Assembly: GCA_905221605.1 (NCBI GenBank)
Contig: CAJNDS010002083.1
Location: 281,001 to 345,000 of the forward strand
DNA: 64,000 nt
From: Symbiodinium natans
Taxonomy: Eukaryota > Sar > Dinophyceae > Suessiales > Symbiodiniaceae
Direction: 5' to 3'
Position 1 is the first letter of the stretch. The number at the start of each line of letters is the position of its first letter. A model generated the notes under the pieces. The model had not been told where the DNA came from, did not search any database, and saw only the letters and a list, made by a program, of their open reading frames with translations. The position numbers were made by a program, and so were the translations under genes. Of this stretch, positions 44,601 through 55,541 are shown one piece after another.

Positions 44601-46474
44601 TGTCCGAGGTCCGCGCTCACGGAGGCCCTCAACGGCACGCTGGGAGGCCGCCCCGTCGCGATCGATCCGAACACCTTCCTGGTGCAGCTCGCTCCTCAGG
44701 GTTTAGGGTTTAGGGTTGAGGGTTTAGGGTTGAGGGTTTAGGGTTGAGGGTTTAGGTTAGGGGGTCCCAAGAAAGGGTGGGGCCCCCAAAAAAGCAACAA
44801 AGCCTCGAAGGACTTAACCGTTACAGGTCCCACCCCCCCGCCTTGAAACCTCCCAAACTCCACAAAACCCTCAGACAAAGAAGGGGGTGCCCCCCTGTTT
44901 ATGCCTCGATTTTTTTCTGAGAGCCGAGGGCTCCAGGCTTTGAAGTTTGGGGCTTTGCCTCGAAGGTCGGAGACCATCGAGACGGCGGCGCCCGAACTGA
45001 ACCTGGCCACTGCCTGAGCTGCCTTGAGGGTTTAGGGTTTAGGGTTTCGGGTTTAGGGTTTAGGGGAGGATTTGCAGCCCGCAACAGGGTCCCGAAACCC
45101 GGTAAACTGCCCGAGGCTCTAGGACCGAGACCCCAGAACCAAGAGTGCCCCAACTGGGATTTAGGGTTCCGTTTCCAACAGTTTTTGGAGCCCCTAATCC
45201 CTAAACCCTTCGATCACCGCAGGCCCGCACGGCCATCTGCGCGTACTTCTGCCCGGCCCGCAGCCTCCGAAGACTTGTCAGGGGCTTTATATACGGTTTC
45301 GGGTAGAGTCTACCAGTCGAGGGCAGAGGGTCTAGGGCTGCCTTTAAATTCGTGCAATTGGGAGGTTTGGGAGCTTGGGGAGCTCAGGGGAGGTTTGGAG
45401 GTGTGGGAACCCGAGAACTTCTTAGGACTCATAGGGTTTACGGGTTCAGGGGTTTGGAGGTTTGGGGTGGCATCTGGGAGCACTGGGCTTTCTTGGCAAG
45501 CCCCAGATATCCCGTTCTGGGTCAGGTTGCAGGGGCGGCAGAGTCCTGATTCGGCGCTGCTCCAAGGTGAAGTCATGAATCATTACGAGATCAAGAAGCT
45601 GAAGGACTCCCCACCTGACATGAAAAGGCCCTGAGAGGCCACTGGAGTTTAGTCATGCTAAGGGTTGCTGAGAGTCAGGGGAGCTAACCCACAGCTTGAA
45701 CTTGGAGAGGAGGTTGGAGCCGAGGGTCTGAGGGTTTTGGCGCCACTGAGAGAAAAACCGACTAAGCACCTGGCACCCAGAAACCGCAGAGGACGAGACA
45801 CTTTTTGACTGGGACACCTACGGTTCCGGGCCCAGGAGAGTTACTGAAGGAGACGTCGAGGCGGTTCAACGATTAAGGGGCATCCTCCTGTTGATCAGGC
45901 TGGATGATGTATGTGGAGAGGGAGAAGGGCCTGGAACGCGTGGTGCGTCGCCCTCAATCTGGGAAAGCGTCTTGCCCTCTTGGCATCTGTAAAGTCTTTG
46001 GGGACGCAGCCTCATGGAGTGCTCTCTGAGGAAGCAGATGTGCGCGAAGCATCTCCTGGAGACCGGAAAGGACATTGCGGGCTGGGCATAGAAGAGTGAC
46101 ACGCTGCACAGCCATGCAGCCCTCTGAGCTCCTGTCAGGAGTGGGGCAAGCTCGTTGCCGGCAACCAGTCCGAAAATGCTTACTTGGAGCTTTGCTCAGC
46201 TGCTTACTTCAACACAAAAGCCGCCAAAGTCGAAAGGCAGATGCCACCGAGGCAGTGCTCAGCTAGTTGTTTCACCATTCAGTGTTGCAGATGCCTGCCT
46301 GGTTGCACTACCAGCTGCGTAGATGTACGCGTCCGAGATGCTCGAAGCCTCATACACAGCGCACTGAGACTCCAGGTGCGTACTTGGCCAGAGTTCCCTG
46401 CGCTGCGGGACATCATCTTCTTCTGGAAGTACTTCATGTGCCCCTTGGCGATGTCCGAAGAAGTGGCCATCCAG
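41681..46474 (+). CDS. large multi-exon gene segment, unrecognised protein
   Basis: Exons read: 41681-41769, 41876-41971, 42247-42317, 42425-42497, 42669-42739, 42881-42930, 43242-43329, 43410-43488, 43670 to about 43740, then 44565-44686, 44966-45011, 45223-45271, 45567-45627, 45792-45870, 46169 to about 46220, and 46376 to 46462 or 46474. Phases agree through 43670, and again from 44565 through 46169. One or more exons between 43740 and 44565 are unresolved (candidate at about 44058-44118). Pieces include ALPRPLLVPINLLQVPTTVR, THPEVHRALQLCEILCAKLA, SPYLRVSLLQHASLL, LKCLIFALVMVCQSTQENWK, ELLLILRRLAEHFAAASCML, FDATKITVFGSIAAIADRVA, VAIDPNTFLVQSETIETAAP and FPALRDIIFFWKYFMCPLAM. Helical, leucine-rich and without an obvious signal peptide. 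It looks like part of a very large protein; no family is named with confidence. Donors are mainly GC with some GT and GA. Confidence 0.6.
43860..44275. repeat. CCCTAAA tract, exon-like island, then TTCAGGG/TTTAGGG tract
   Basis: C-rich CCCTAAA units at 43864-44040, a non-repeat island at 44045-44118 (open as FGDPATPVLRRARLG), then G-rich TTCAGGG/TTTAGGG units at 44124-44268. An intron 3' arm and 5' arm appear to flank one short exon. Confidence 0.75.
44443..44535. repeat. (AACTCCTC)n 8-bp minisatellite
   Basis: About 11 perfect copies, immediately upstream of the exon at 44565. Confidence 0.95.
44700..45070. repeat. TTTAGGG/TTGAGGG intronic tracts
   Basis: G-rich tracts at 44700-44762 and 45026-45066, each within 15 bp after the ends of exons 44565-44686 and 44966-45011. 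Confidence 0.85.
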
Positions 46475-46699
46475 GCAGCAAGGCAGCGGGAGTTGTTTCG
46501 AGTCCCCGGAACTCTAAATCTGCAGAACCTTAACCCCCAAACCTGCTTTGAATGCAAGAACCAGAGGCACTTCATTCTTAGTGCTCTGAACCTCTGAACC
46601 TCCAGAGAAATGGTTTCATCTCCCTCTATGCTTAAGGGGAGCTGGGAACCTTCGCGCTTTATCTTTCTGGGACGTCTGGCCTACGCCCCCACGCGCGCG

Positions 46700-46752
46700 T
46701 CCAAGGCACGGACCTTCGCGTCTTCCCCGACATCGGCAGCTGGTCGTTGCAG
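46700..46752 (+). CDS. putative exon, unrecognised
   Basis: Reads QGTDLRVFPDIGSWSLQ and ends at CAG before a GC donor. The start is uncertain. Phase 0 at its end would join it to the exon at 47303. Unlike most exons here, C-rich rather than G-rich repeats follow it. Confidence 0.4.
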
Positions 46753-46774
46753 GCACCTGAACCGTCAAAAATCC

Positions 46775-46780
46775 TAAACC

Positions 46781-46875
<95 letters not shown>

Positions 46876-47064
46876 ACTTTGGCAGATGCCCATATAAGAA
46901 TGCACATTGTTTATAGCCTTGAAAGAAGCTCAAGATGCCTCCTTGGGCGCAACAGCCAAAGCTTACGAAATCCCTAAACCCTAAACCCTAAACCCTAAAC
47001 CCTAAACCCTACACCCCAAACCCTATACCCTAAACCCTAAACCCTAAACCCTAAACCCTAAACC

Positions 47065-47103
<39 letters not shown>

Positions 47104-47130
47104 ACCCTAAACCCCAAACCCTAAGCCCTA
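46775..47130. repeat. (TCAACCC)n and CCCTAAA tracts
   Basis: About 14 near-perfect CCCTCAA copies at 46777-46876. Mixed CCCTAAA/CCCTCAA follows at 46972-47128. Confidence 0.95.
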
Positions 47131-47302
47131 GCACGCCTGAGAGGGCGGGAATCATGATGCGGATGTCGTGACGTCCAATGTGCTCAGTAAAGTCCAAACC
47201 CTAACGCCTTAAATGTGAAGGCTTGGTACGGAACTTAGGGTTCAGAAAGGGGCCTGAGGTCCAGGGTCACTGCTTTCAGGGTTCTTCGGGTTACTCTCCC
47301 AG

Positions 47303-47350
47303 CGCGCCGAGGCAGCGTACCTGACCTGGAATGTGGCCAATGAGAGCGAG
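47303..47350 (+). CDS. putative exon, unrecognised
   Basis: Follows CTCTCCCAG and ends before GTCTTTGG. Reads RAEAAYLTWNVANESE in phase 0 at both ends, compatible with the exon ending at 46752. Confidence 0.45.
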
Positions 47351-47630
47351 GTCTTTGGCCCTCCCACGAACAGGGGTGTGGCTTGGCACTGAACTGTTTG
47401 GCCCTGGACCCTGATCTGAAGCCCCGAAAGCCGTGAACCCGAAAAAACTACCTTCTTAAAGCCATCCAAACCCCTGAGCCCTACACCGTGCTTTGGTCTT
47501 GGTAGCCCAGTGTGTACCCTTTTGTCTCTTTTGTTGGTTCTATAGGTTGCCTTAGAAGGGAACCAACCCTGCCCTTGTTCCAAATGGGCTATCGCAGTGG
47601 GTGAGTGCTGCGTCCCAGGCCATCTTTCAG

Positions 47631-47707
47631 GTCAGCGCCTTCGGTGAACCCCTCAGCAGCAGTTCTTCTGGTCGCCCGCAAGGAACACTGGCGCACATGT
47701 CCGAAGG
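47631..47707 (+). CDS. putative exon, frame uncertain
   Basis: Follows CTTTCAG and runs straight into (TTTAGGG)n at 47708-47749. Two frames are open; VNPSAAVLLVARKEHWRTCP is the more protein-like. Confidence 0.4.
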
Positions 47708-47999
47708 GTTTAGGGTTTAGGGTTTAGGGTTTAGGGTTTAGGGTTTAGGGCATGAACGCCGCGCGATGCTGGAAGTGAAAACTCTAAACCCCATCTACTT
47801 GCATCCGTCGTTTGGTTCTCGAGCACCGTCCTTGCGCCCAGGCAGCGAGGTGTTTAGAATGTGGGCTCTTTTGTTTGCTTCCAGAAGTTTTTTCCAATGC
47901 CTTTTTGCACGCAACCCTTGGGCCTTGAATATTCCGTTCGTTCACCCCTGCATTAAACCTTGCATCCTACACGTATGCTCCTGAACCCTAGAGCCCCAA

Positions 48000-48590
48000 C
48001 TGCACGGGGAGCCCTTCAGGCTCTTAGTCTCGACACTGAAGCCTCCCAAACACGCTAACACCCCACCCACGCTAAAGGCCCAGCAACCGAAAGCGAGGCC
48101 ACGACCACGTCTTGAAGACCAACGAGCCCAACTACAGGACCCCCTCTAGGGGAGGTTGGTCGGTGCTCAGAGCTTCGTCCCAACCCCTCCCCCCCAGCGT
48201 GCAACGTCAACACCTTCAACGCGGCTTGCAGCTAAAGTCTTTACAGTAAGCCCCACACGTCCGCAAAGCACATAAGGCCCTAAACTCGACACCGCGACCC
48301 TGACACCTTGAATGCTTGAACCCTCAACCAAGCCTCGCAGGGCCCCCAGAATCCCCTAGGGCCTAGGAAAGAAACCTCCGGAGGCAACCGAATCTCCGCC
48401 GGCCCCAGGCTGAATTACCCCTGCGAACCGCAGTCATCTTGGGACTCCAAGAAGAGAACTGACCTGCGTCCCACAACAGACGGTGGCAGGCCCAAACCGT
48501 CGGCCAGCGGCCACCGATACCCGAGCGCAGCACTCGCATCGAAGTGTCCCAGCCGCAAGTCTCCGCAAGTCTCGAGGGGCTTGAGGGATG
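48000..48590. other. intron-like C-rich stretch
   Basis: CCCTAA-like and general C-rich sequence with no exon that can be framed. Confidence 0.3.
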
Positions 48591-48629
48591 TCGGCTTGGT
48601 CTTTGAGCCGCTTGAGCTTTCGATTATTG

Positions 48630-48860
48630 TTATTTGTTGATCATCATCATCATTATTATTATTATTATCATTCTTCTTCTCATGATTATTTTACTTACTA
48701 CTACTGTTATCATGAGTATTATTCTTATTCTTATTATTATTATGATTATGATTATGATGATGATGATTATTATTGCGACTGTTCTTCTTCTTCTTCTTCT
48801 TCTTCTGATTTGTTATTTCTATTCTTTGCTTTTGTGTATGTGTGTGTGTGTGTGTTTTCT
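48630..48860. repeat. ATT/CTT trinucleotide and GT microsatellites
   Basis: (ATT)n, (TTC)n and (TG)n runs follow one another. The Ile- or Tyr/Ser-rich open frames are artefacts. Confidence 0.9.
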
Positions 48861-48954
48861 TCTTCCTGTTGCGCATATCTTGGGTCACTGTGGTCATCTC
48901 AGTGGTGTAATGTGGGCCGTACCTCCGCCCCGAGCCCGCCGTTGTCACGCACAG

Positions 48955-49026
48955 GGCTCTGCTGGAAACTGTGAGGTACACAGGCCGAGCCGTAGTACGG
49001 ACCGAGGATGACCTGTGCCGCCCTCG
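48955..49026 (+). CDS. putative exon, unrecognised
   Basis: Follows CGCACAG and ends before GTGTAGG. Reads ALLETVRYTGRAVVRTEDDL plus CRP. Confidence 0.5.
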
Positions 49027-49379
49027 GTGTAGGCGTTTGTTGTTTCACGAGCTCAGCACTGCGTGAGTGCAATGTACAGGAAAAAGGCTTTCATGGTTCT
49101 GAGGCAAGCTTCCAGGATTGCTCCGGGATGAGCTTTTGCTGATTCTGTGGAATGCCGCCCTGTCCGGAATTCAACAACCCGATGCAGTCCTCACTCTCGA
49201 CCCCAGCTCAGTACCAAACCCTCCACTCAGGCTGTACCTTCGGTCATTGCCGACATTCGAGGCGTGGCGGCCTGGGTCTATGGATGCAGATGATTTTGGG
49301 GGACAGGTATGTGCAATCTCTACCAACCTTTCAACCCCGAACCCCAAGTCCTTTGCCCTAAGCCCTCGACCTTGGACTG

Positions 49380-49700
49380 AACGCTGAACCCTAAGCCCGA
49401 AGCCCTAAACTCTGAACCCTAAGCCCTGAACCCTAAGCCCCAAACCCCAAAACCCTAAGCCTCAAACCCCCAAGCCCTAAGCCCCTAACGCCCTAAGCCC
49501 TACACCGTAAAGCCCCTGAAGCCCCTGAAGCCCCTGAAGCCCCTGAAGCCCCTGAAGCCCCTGAAGCCCCTGAAGCCCCTGAAGCCCCTGAAGCCCCTGA
49601 AGCCCCTGAAGCCCCTAAAGCCCCTAAAGCCCCTAAAGCCCCTAAAGCCCCTAAAGCCCCTAAAGCCCCTAAAGCCCTACACTCTACAGTAAAAACCCCC
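49380..49700. repeat. CCCTAAG tract and 9-bp CCCCTGAAG/CCCCTAAAG minisatellite
   Basis: Degenerate CCCTAAGC units at 49388-49505. Perfect 9-bp units follow at about 49508-49676: roughly a dozen with CTGAAG, then about seven with CTAAAG, with a single sharp switch between the two. Confidence 0.95.
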
Positions 49701-49732
49701 TAAAGCCCCAAAAGCCCTCGAACCTCTGCGAG

Positions 49733-49807
49733 GACCGCCTGCGGCCCTCTGACGCCGAAGCCCTGCTCTCCTTCCTGACGGCCCGGAGCTCGCGCGGGCT
49801 CTCTCGG
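49733..49807 (+). CDS. putative exon, unrecognised
   Basis: Follows CTGCGAG and ends before GTTTTAGG; phase 0 at both ends. Reads DRLRPSDAEALLSFLTARSS plus RGLSR. Flanked by C-rich repeats upstream and G-rich repeats downstream. Confidence 0.55.
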
Positions 49808-49831
49808 GTTTTAGGGGTTTGGGGTTGGGAG

Positions 49832-49919
49832 GTTCCCCCTTATACCAACAGTCCTGAATAGGGATTATAGTACCCCCTATCGCAATCCCTGTTGAGGACT
49901 GTTGGTATAAGGGGGGAAC
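49832..49919. mobile_element. 88-bp palindromic MITE-like element
   Basis: Arms 49832-49855 and 49895-49919 are reverse complements apart from one C/G-run length difference (core TTATACCAACAGTCCT). Inner AGGGATT...AATCCCT arms extend the hairpin. A diverged single copy may lie at about 50477-50524. Confidence 0.7.
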
Positions 49920-49929
49920 AGCCCAAGTT

Positions 49930-50100
49930 TAGGGCTCCAGGGTTTTAGGGATTTTAGGGTTTTTAGGGTCGTAGGTAGGGTGTAGGGTTTAGGGGTCTAG
50001 GGTTTAGGGTTTTCGGGTTTTTTCGGGGTTTTAGGGGTCTAGGGTTTTCGGGCTAAGGGCCTTCAGGGTTTTAGGGGGTTTAGGGTTTAGGTTCAGAAAG
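49930..50100. repeat. TTTTAGGG-type intronic tract
   Basis: Degenerate TTTTAGGG/TTTAGGG units that continue the G-rich 5' arm of the intron after 49807. Confidence 0.75.
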
Positions 50101-50713
50101 CCAGGGTCTCGGGTACTTGTCTTCGGGTTTGAAGGTCGAGGATTTTAGGGTTTTGCGTTGGGGTTTCGGATTCTTGGTTCAGGATGAGGAGTTTAGCAAT
50201 TCATAGCATCGAGGAGTTTGGTGCTTTGGGGTTTTGGAGCAAGGTGTCGAGGCGACAGAGCTGAGGGCTTAAGAGATTTGGCTTCAACCCTTGCCGGTAT
50301 GTCAGCGCCGTTTCGTAAACCGCTGAAGTGCTGGTCGCGAAACATCGCCTCACGAGTGGGTTCTGTGGTGCTTCTTTCTGTCAACTCATCCCAGCAATAG
50401 CTGAGGTCCCCTACATCCGCATGTGCGGGCCTGAGGAAACATGGGTCTGCTTGCGGGTTGAGATGTAGTTTGGGATGTTCCCCTTTAACCTTTATCTCAC
50501 AGTCCTTCCCTACTATCGTACCAGATCCCTAGCAAGGAAGCCGTCTAAACCTCAAACTCACTACCCTCAACCCTCGGCTGTAGACCCTAAACCCTACACC
50601 GCCTAAATCCTAAGCCTTAAACTTAAACCCAAGTGCTGATCGCTCTCTCGCATACACCCTAAACCCTAAGAATGCTGACAGGCCCCTGATGCTGTCCTTC
50701 TTCACCTCTGCAG

Positions 50714-50775
50714 ATCGCGCTGGGATGCCCAGGGCTCCTGGAGCTTGTGTCTTCCCAAGAAAGCGCCCACTCCAA
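50714..50775 (+). CDS. putative exon, unrecognised
   Basis: Follows CCTCTGCAG and ends before a GC donor. Reads IALGCPGLLELVSSQESAHS. CCCTAAA sequence lies upstream and TTTAGG sequence downstream. Confidence 0.5.
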
Positions 50776-50936
50776 GCAACAGGGGGGACCTTAGATGGGG
50801 TTTAGGCGTTGGGGTTTAGGGCCAGTCTCAGCCCCCTTATGATACCCTATATTCGTAGAAGAACCACCGGCACCTACAATAAACTAACCATTGCATCATA
50901 ATTTGACCCTTAGGTAGGGACCTTCGGCCTTACAGG

Positions 50937-51090
50937 TGGCCACTTCTGCTGCATTGGGAGCCACTTGCGGGGGGGCTTTCGATCTCGGACCGCTGCCGGG
51001 TGCGAGGTGAACTGCCTCTTCAGCGACACGCCGCAGCCCTGGAGCAGTCCCACACACTGGGGCGAACCATCGTCTCAGAGTCCTTAAGGT
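50937..51090 (+). CDS. putative exon, frame uncertain
   Basis: Follows CTTACAG. GC-rich and open in more than one frame (for example HAAALEQSHTLGRTIVSESL in the 3' half), so neither frame nor end is fixed. Confidence 0.3.
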
Positions 51091-51489
51091 CCTTCCTGGG
51101 AAATGGACTAAGGAGGGTCCTCTTATGGGTTGATAGGGGACATGTAGGGTAGTTTTGATCCACTGCCGTATAGGCTTTGGGTTTGAGGCGTGGGCTGTCA
51201 GGGTTTTGCGAGCTTGTGGCTTTGGTTCTGTGCCCAAGAAGCCCGTGAACCTTCCATCCTACAACCCAAGCGCCGCGAATCCCGAGAGCCAGATGCACTT
51301 AAAGCCGAAACCCAAATCCTGAACCAAGGCAATTCTTGCTGGTTTCGAAGCACTGTAAGCATCTCGAGACTTGAACACAGTTTACCGTTTTCGAAGCCCC
51401 TCAAGCCCTCATCTCAAAATCCTCGAACTCTAGGAAGACCCCCCCCCCCCCCCTTGTTGTTTCTTTCAGCTCTCTCTGTGTGTTTTTAG

Positions 51490-51566
51490 GGATGGCCGAG
51501 GCTGCGGGCGATCCTCCACGCTGTGGTCCTGGAGCCTGGGAAGTTTCTGATGCCGGGGCGGTGGCA
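51490..51566 (+). CDS. putative exon, unrecognised
   Basis: Follows TTTTTAG. Preferred frame GWPRLRAILHAVVLEPGKFL plus MPGRWQ; an ATG-led alternative frame is also open. Confidence 0.4.
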
Positions 51567-51599
51567 GGAGCCAGCTCCTCAGCAATTCGGATGAAGGAG

Positions 51600-52780
51600 G
51601 CTCGAGGGGTTTCCTACCTTCGGGATCAGGGTGCCGTAGGGTGTAGGGAGTGTAGGGCTGAGTGCAGGGAAGCATCGGCAAGTTGACCATGATTCCCTGC
51701 CAGCGTGCTTGGAGGAGCAGGGCAGCAAGGTTTGGGGGGCCTGCTTCAGCGGGGTTGGATCTTCATGGCTAAAAGAAACACATAAACAACAAAGAAAGAA
51801 AGACAGATACTCGTAGGTATACAAAAGCTCAGCCCCGGAAACTCTGAACCGCAAACCCCCGTCAGAACCTGCAGCCTTGCAGTGGTCCAGGATGCACAGG
51901 GTCTGAGTTCGGTCTCAAGTCCACGAACGGAATGGGAGCCGTACTTGCTCAGAACAAGGAGCCCTCATACTGAAGACCATAAGAGGCCCAGCGCTGGGTG
52001 AAGTGAAGCTCCCCCCCTTGTGCCAAGTTGTCCTCAAATGGTGCCGGCAGCGAGCGCCGCGGAGGCTGTTGGAAAGACCCCAACCCCCCCAGCCCTAGGC
52101 ATTGACGGCAGTGTTCTTCTCGACAACTTTCGTGATTTTGCAGTCTGCCATCACCTTTCCGTTGTTTTCCTTACTTGCCTAGATTTCCTGTCAGCTTCAA
52201 ATTTGCCGTTATCTGCTTCTGTTCTGCTGTGCTCATTGTAATCCTTGTTGCGCTCTGTGCTTTGGTTATGTTGCTGGTAACTATTTTGATTCTTCTCGAT
52301 GATCTCGAGCCAGGCAACTCACAATGGAAGAACCTCAGGGGCCTGACTTTGTGGCCCTCGCAACATGACCCAAAATCCTAAACTCCCGATCCTAACCACC
52401 GAAAGCTTGGCTATGGCGTGCAAGCTTCCGAGGGTCCTTCCAAAGCTCAAGACATACGACCCCCATCTTCTTAGAAAGCTGCCACATGGGTAGTTCTCTA
52501 AATTCGGCTCCCTTTTGGGGGTCCTTCTTATGAGAGTGCCGTACTATGTATAGGACCCCCAAAAGGGACCCTAATTGAGAGAAGTACCCAACATGGCCAT
52601 GAAGGCCGAGCTGCTGGCAACGCCCTTTGGCCAGCCGAGCACTTGGCTTCCCCCACCGAAAGCACTTCAAAAGCATAGGAGAGCATCGTAAGCCCCCAAG
52701 TCTCCAGTCCTGTATACTCAGTTGAGAGGCTTGTGACCCTAAACCCTAAACCCGAACCCCTAAACCCTAAACCCTGAGCC
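51600..52780. other. intron-like stretch with a hairpin element
   Basis: No exon can be framed. It contains a C-run, mixed sequence, the hairpin at 52487-52590 and CCCTAAA units near 52736. Confidence 0.35.
52487..52590. mobile_element. 104-bp palindromic MITE-like element
   Basis: 39-bp arms at 52487-52525 and 52552-52590 are inverted copies with a few mismatches (core CCCTTTTGGGGGTCCT) around a 26-bp loop. One arm-like fragment (AAAGGGACCCTAATT) recurs at about 56386-56402. Confidence 0.7.
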
Positions 52781-52812
52781 CTAAGCCCTTCCCTTACTTG
52801 TTTTCCGCACAG

Positions 52813-52890
52813 CAGAGGTTGCTTACCGAGTTGTCCTGCTCTCCGAAGATGCCGCCGGGGTCCCAGGACTCATTCCTACGACTGCTCAAG
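52813..52890 (+). CDS. putative exon, unrecognised
   Basis: Follows CCGCACAG and ends before GTTCGAGC; phase 0 at both ends. Reads QRLLTELSCSPKMPPGSQDS plus FLRLLK. CCCTAAA units lie upstream and (TTTAGGG)n starts about 10 bp downstream, a clear case of the arm pattern. Confidence 0.6.
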
Positions 52891-53442
52891 GTTCGAGCTG
52901 CGGTTTAGGGTTTAGGGTTTAGGGTTTAGGGGTTAGGGTCTAGGGTTTAGGGTTAGGGTTGAGGGTTTAGGGTTTCGGGTCCGAGTTTGGTGCCTCGCGA
53001 AGCTGGTAGCCGGCAAGTATGTAGCAGCAACACCTGGTGCGTTGGCGACTTGAAGCTTGACCGTGATCTCCAAGTTTTTTTTTTTTTTTTTGCGCTGGTC
53101 TTTCAGTTGCTCATCATGCCTCGCCCCTGCTGGGGAAGAGAAGTGGATGCTTTGCTCAAGATGGATGGGCTACTGGAAATAGTCGCATCTATTCCATCCC
53201 ACCGTCTCATGTTGTGCCAAGTCCGGGGGTGCCTGAGCCAGAAAACGGCCCGAACCGGAAACCCAACAAGAACAAGCCAGAAACCAGACTCGTCACGAAA
53301 TCAGCTTACCCTTCAGCCCTCTCCACAGAGCTTTGGACCTGGGTTTAGGGTTTAGGGTCAGGTTCGGTCTGCCTGATTCTGATTCTGGTTTGCTCTTATT
53401 CAGACGTGCTTTCCTAAATCCAAAGCCCAAACCATCCTTAAG

Positions 53443-53517
53443 GCTCTCCCTTTCGGGCCGTCTGCTCGAGCTCGCGAGGGCCTCGGGTTTGTCATGGTCC
53501 AGCTTGGGACTTCAATC
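53443..53517 (+). CDS. putative exon, unrecognised
   Basis: Follows CTTAAG. Reads REGLGFVMVQLGTSI at its end and stops before a GA donor. Two frames are open in the 5' half. Confidence 0.4.
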
Positions 53518-53719
53518 GACAGGTCTTGGGCGGGGGGGGGTGGGGGCCCCTAAACCCTAAACTGACCTTTAAACCCTAAACCCTAAATCTTACACCCTAA
53601 GCCCTAAACCTGCAAACCCTAAATCAAGGCTTTGGCTTCCGGACATGAGGTCGGGTGGAGACTCGATGTTTGGTTTGCTCAGTTCTCCAAGCCATGGTCC
53701 CTTCTTGGGCGCCCCAAAA

Positions 53720-53840
53720 CGGTTTCGGGCTTTTGGGGGGCTTCAGGGTTTTTAGGGTTTTGGGGTCTTAGGGTTTTTTAGGTGTTTTAGGTGTTTTAGG
53801 GGCTTTAGGGTTTTAGGGTTTGAGGGTTGAGGGCACATAG
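53720..53840. repeat. TTTTAGGG-type tract
   Basis: Degenerate GGTTTTAGG/GGTGTTTTAGG units in an intron. Confidence 0.8.
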
Positions 53841-54146
53841 GGAATGTACCAGGTTGCGCCTCCTAAGCATCCTCGGGTTCCACGGACGCTCTCGCTGTTG
53901 CGGATAAGTCCCTAAAAGGCTCAGACTAAGGGTTGAGGGTTTGGGGTATCCGGTGCAGGGCGTTAGCTGTGATTGATGGCATGGGGTGCTTGAAAAAGTT
54001 CACAAGCCCTCAGGCTAACAGGAAAGTCGCAAAGCCTCATGAACCTGTGGCTAAGCCCTAAGCATCCTTGAAGCCCTCAGCCCCTGCATCTTGAAATCGA
54101 AGTACAAGAATGTGTGTTTTGTACTTGCAAGTATAGCTGATCCAAG

Positions 54147-54221
54147 GCGCTGGTCTTGGCAAACTCCGTCACCTCGGACACGGTGGGAGTGGTCCTCTTC
54201 GCTGTACGCATCGCAGTGCGC
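54147..54221 (+). CDS. putative exon, hydrophobic
   Basis: Follows TCCAAG and ends before a GA donor; phase 0. Reads ALVLANSVTSDTVGVVLFAV plus RIAVR, which could be a membrane helix or a beta-rich core. Confidence 0.5.
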
Positions 54222-55038
54222 GAGGGCCCCACGACCCTGGGAAGTTCGGGGTTGGAGTGGGATGCTGTGCAGCTTCGACTCGTGCTCCAGATTGGTTCAG
54301 GCTAAGGAGTGGCTTTGTATTGCCGCTTCGGAGCGCAAGCGCAGGATCGAAGCTCATGCCTCCTGCGCTAAAGGCCGAGGCAGTCGATATGAGACCTTTG
54401 ACAAGACTCTGATACCATGTGCCAAGGGAAGTGCGTGACAAAAGCACCGGGAACAAGAAAGGGCGAGGTTCCAGATGTGGATGTCAGGGATCCTGACCCA
54501 TGACGCTACAGTTTTCAGAGGAATGCTGCGAGTTACCATGGGTCTACAACAAAGGATGGCCGAGGGAACTCTAAACCCCTAAGCCCTAAACCCTAGACCT
54601 TAAACCCTAATCCTTTAGGACTTCTCTTGCATCCTCAGGCCTTTCCTCAGAAGCCTGTAAGTTGAACCTTTTTTGTAACTTATCGCGACGCCTAATCGGA
54701 ATGATGGGCACAGGGGTAGAGAATATTCCAAAGGTGCGCGGTGCTTCTGCAGCAAATGCCAGCTCAAAAATGCCAGAGCCCCTACAACCATCAACAACCC
54801 TAGGCCCTGAATCCTCAAGTCCCCAAAGCTCCGATGCCCCATTACATTTCGCGCCCGCTCCCCCCCCCCCCCCCCCCGTTTTGGATCGTCTCCATGGTGC
54901 CTTCAAAGATTTCCGGAACCCTAAAAACCCTAAACCCTGAACCCGGAGCCCTTAACCCGAAACCCTGAACTCTAGATCCTGAACCGGAAACCCTGAACTC
55001 GAAACCCTGAGCCCTAAATCCTGAACCCTCCTACCCAG

Positions 55039-55111
55039 GTGTAGAGTCGGCCACTTCGCTGCTTCTGAGGGCGCACAGCGGGGGCGTCACGGCGCGGGCG
55101 CTAAGGAGATG
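55039..55111 (+). CDS. putative exon, unrecognised
   Basis: Follows CTACCCAG after CCCTGAACC repeats and ends before a GT leading into TTTAGGG. Reads VESATSLLLRAHSGGVTARA plus LRR. Confidence 0.55.
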
Positions 55112-55541
55112 GTTGTTTAGGGTTTAGGGTTTTGGGTCTTCAGGGTTTAGCTGGAGGTTTAGGGTTTCGGGTTCAGGGATATGGGGTTTAAACGGAGGAT
55201 TCAAGGCTTCGTTGAGGCGATTTTGTAGGAGTTCTCGGGTCCATGATTTCTTTGCAGGTGTGGGATTTGTAGGGTTTATGGTGTGGGGTTTAGGGGGTTC
55301 AGGGTTTGGTGAACAGCGCTTTGTCTCAGTCTGCGCGACCCCCCCCCCCCACCAATAACAAAAGCCCACTCCTGCCTACTGGCAAGTGCACGGTTACTTG
55401 GTAGGGTGGTTTATATAGGGCTCTCAGATTTGAGCGTAGTCTTTCGGAGTTCGCACAGATTCAGTTCAATACGGCAGCCCCCCCCCCGCCCCCCATCAAC
55501 AAGTGAGAGCCATGAGCAGTGAGAGCAGTGATCTTACGAAG

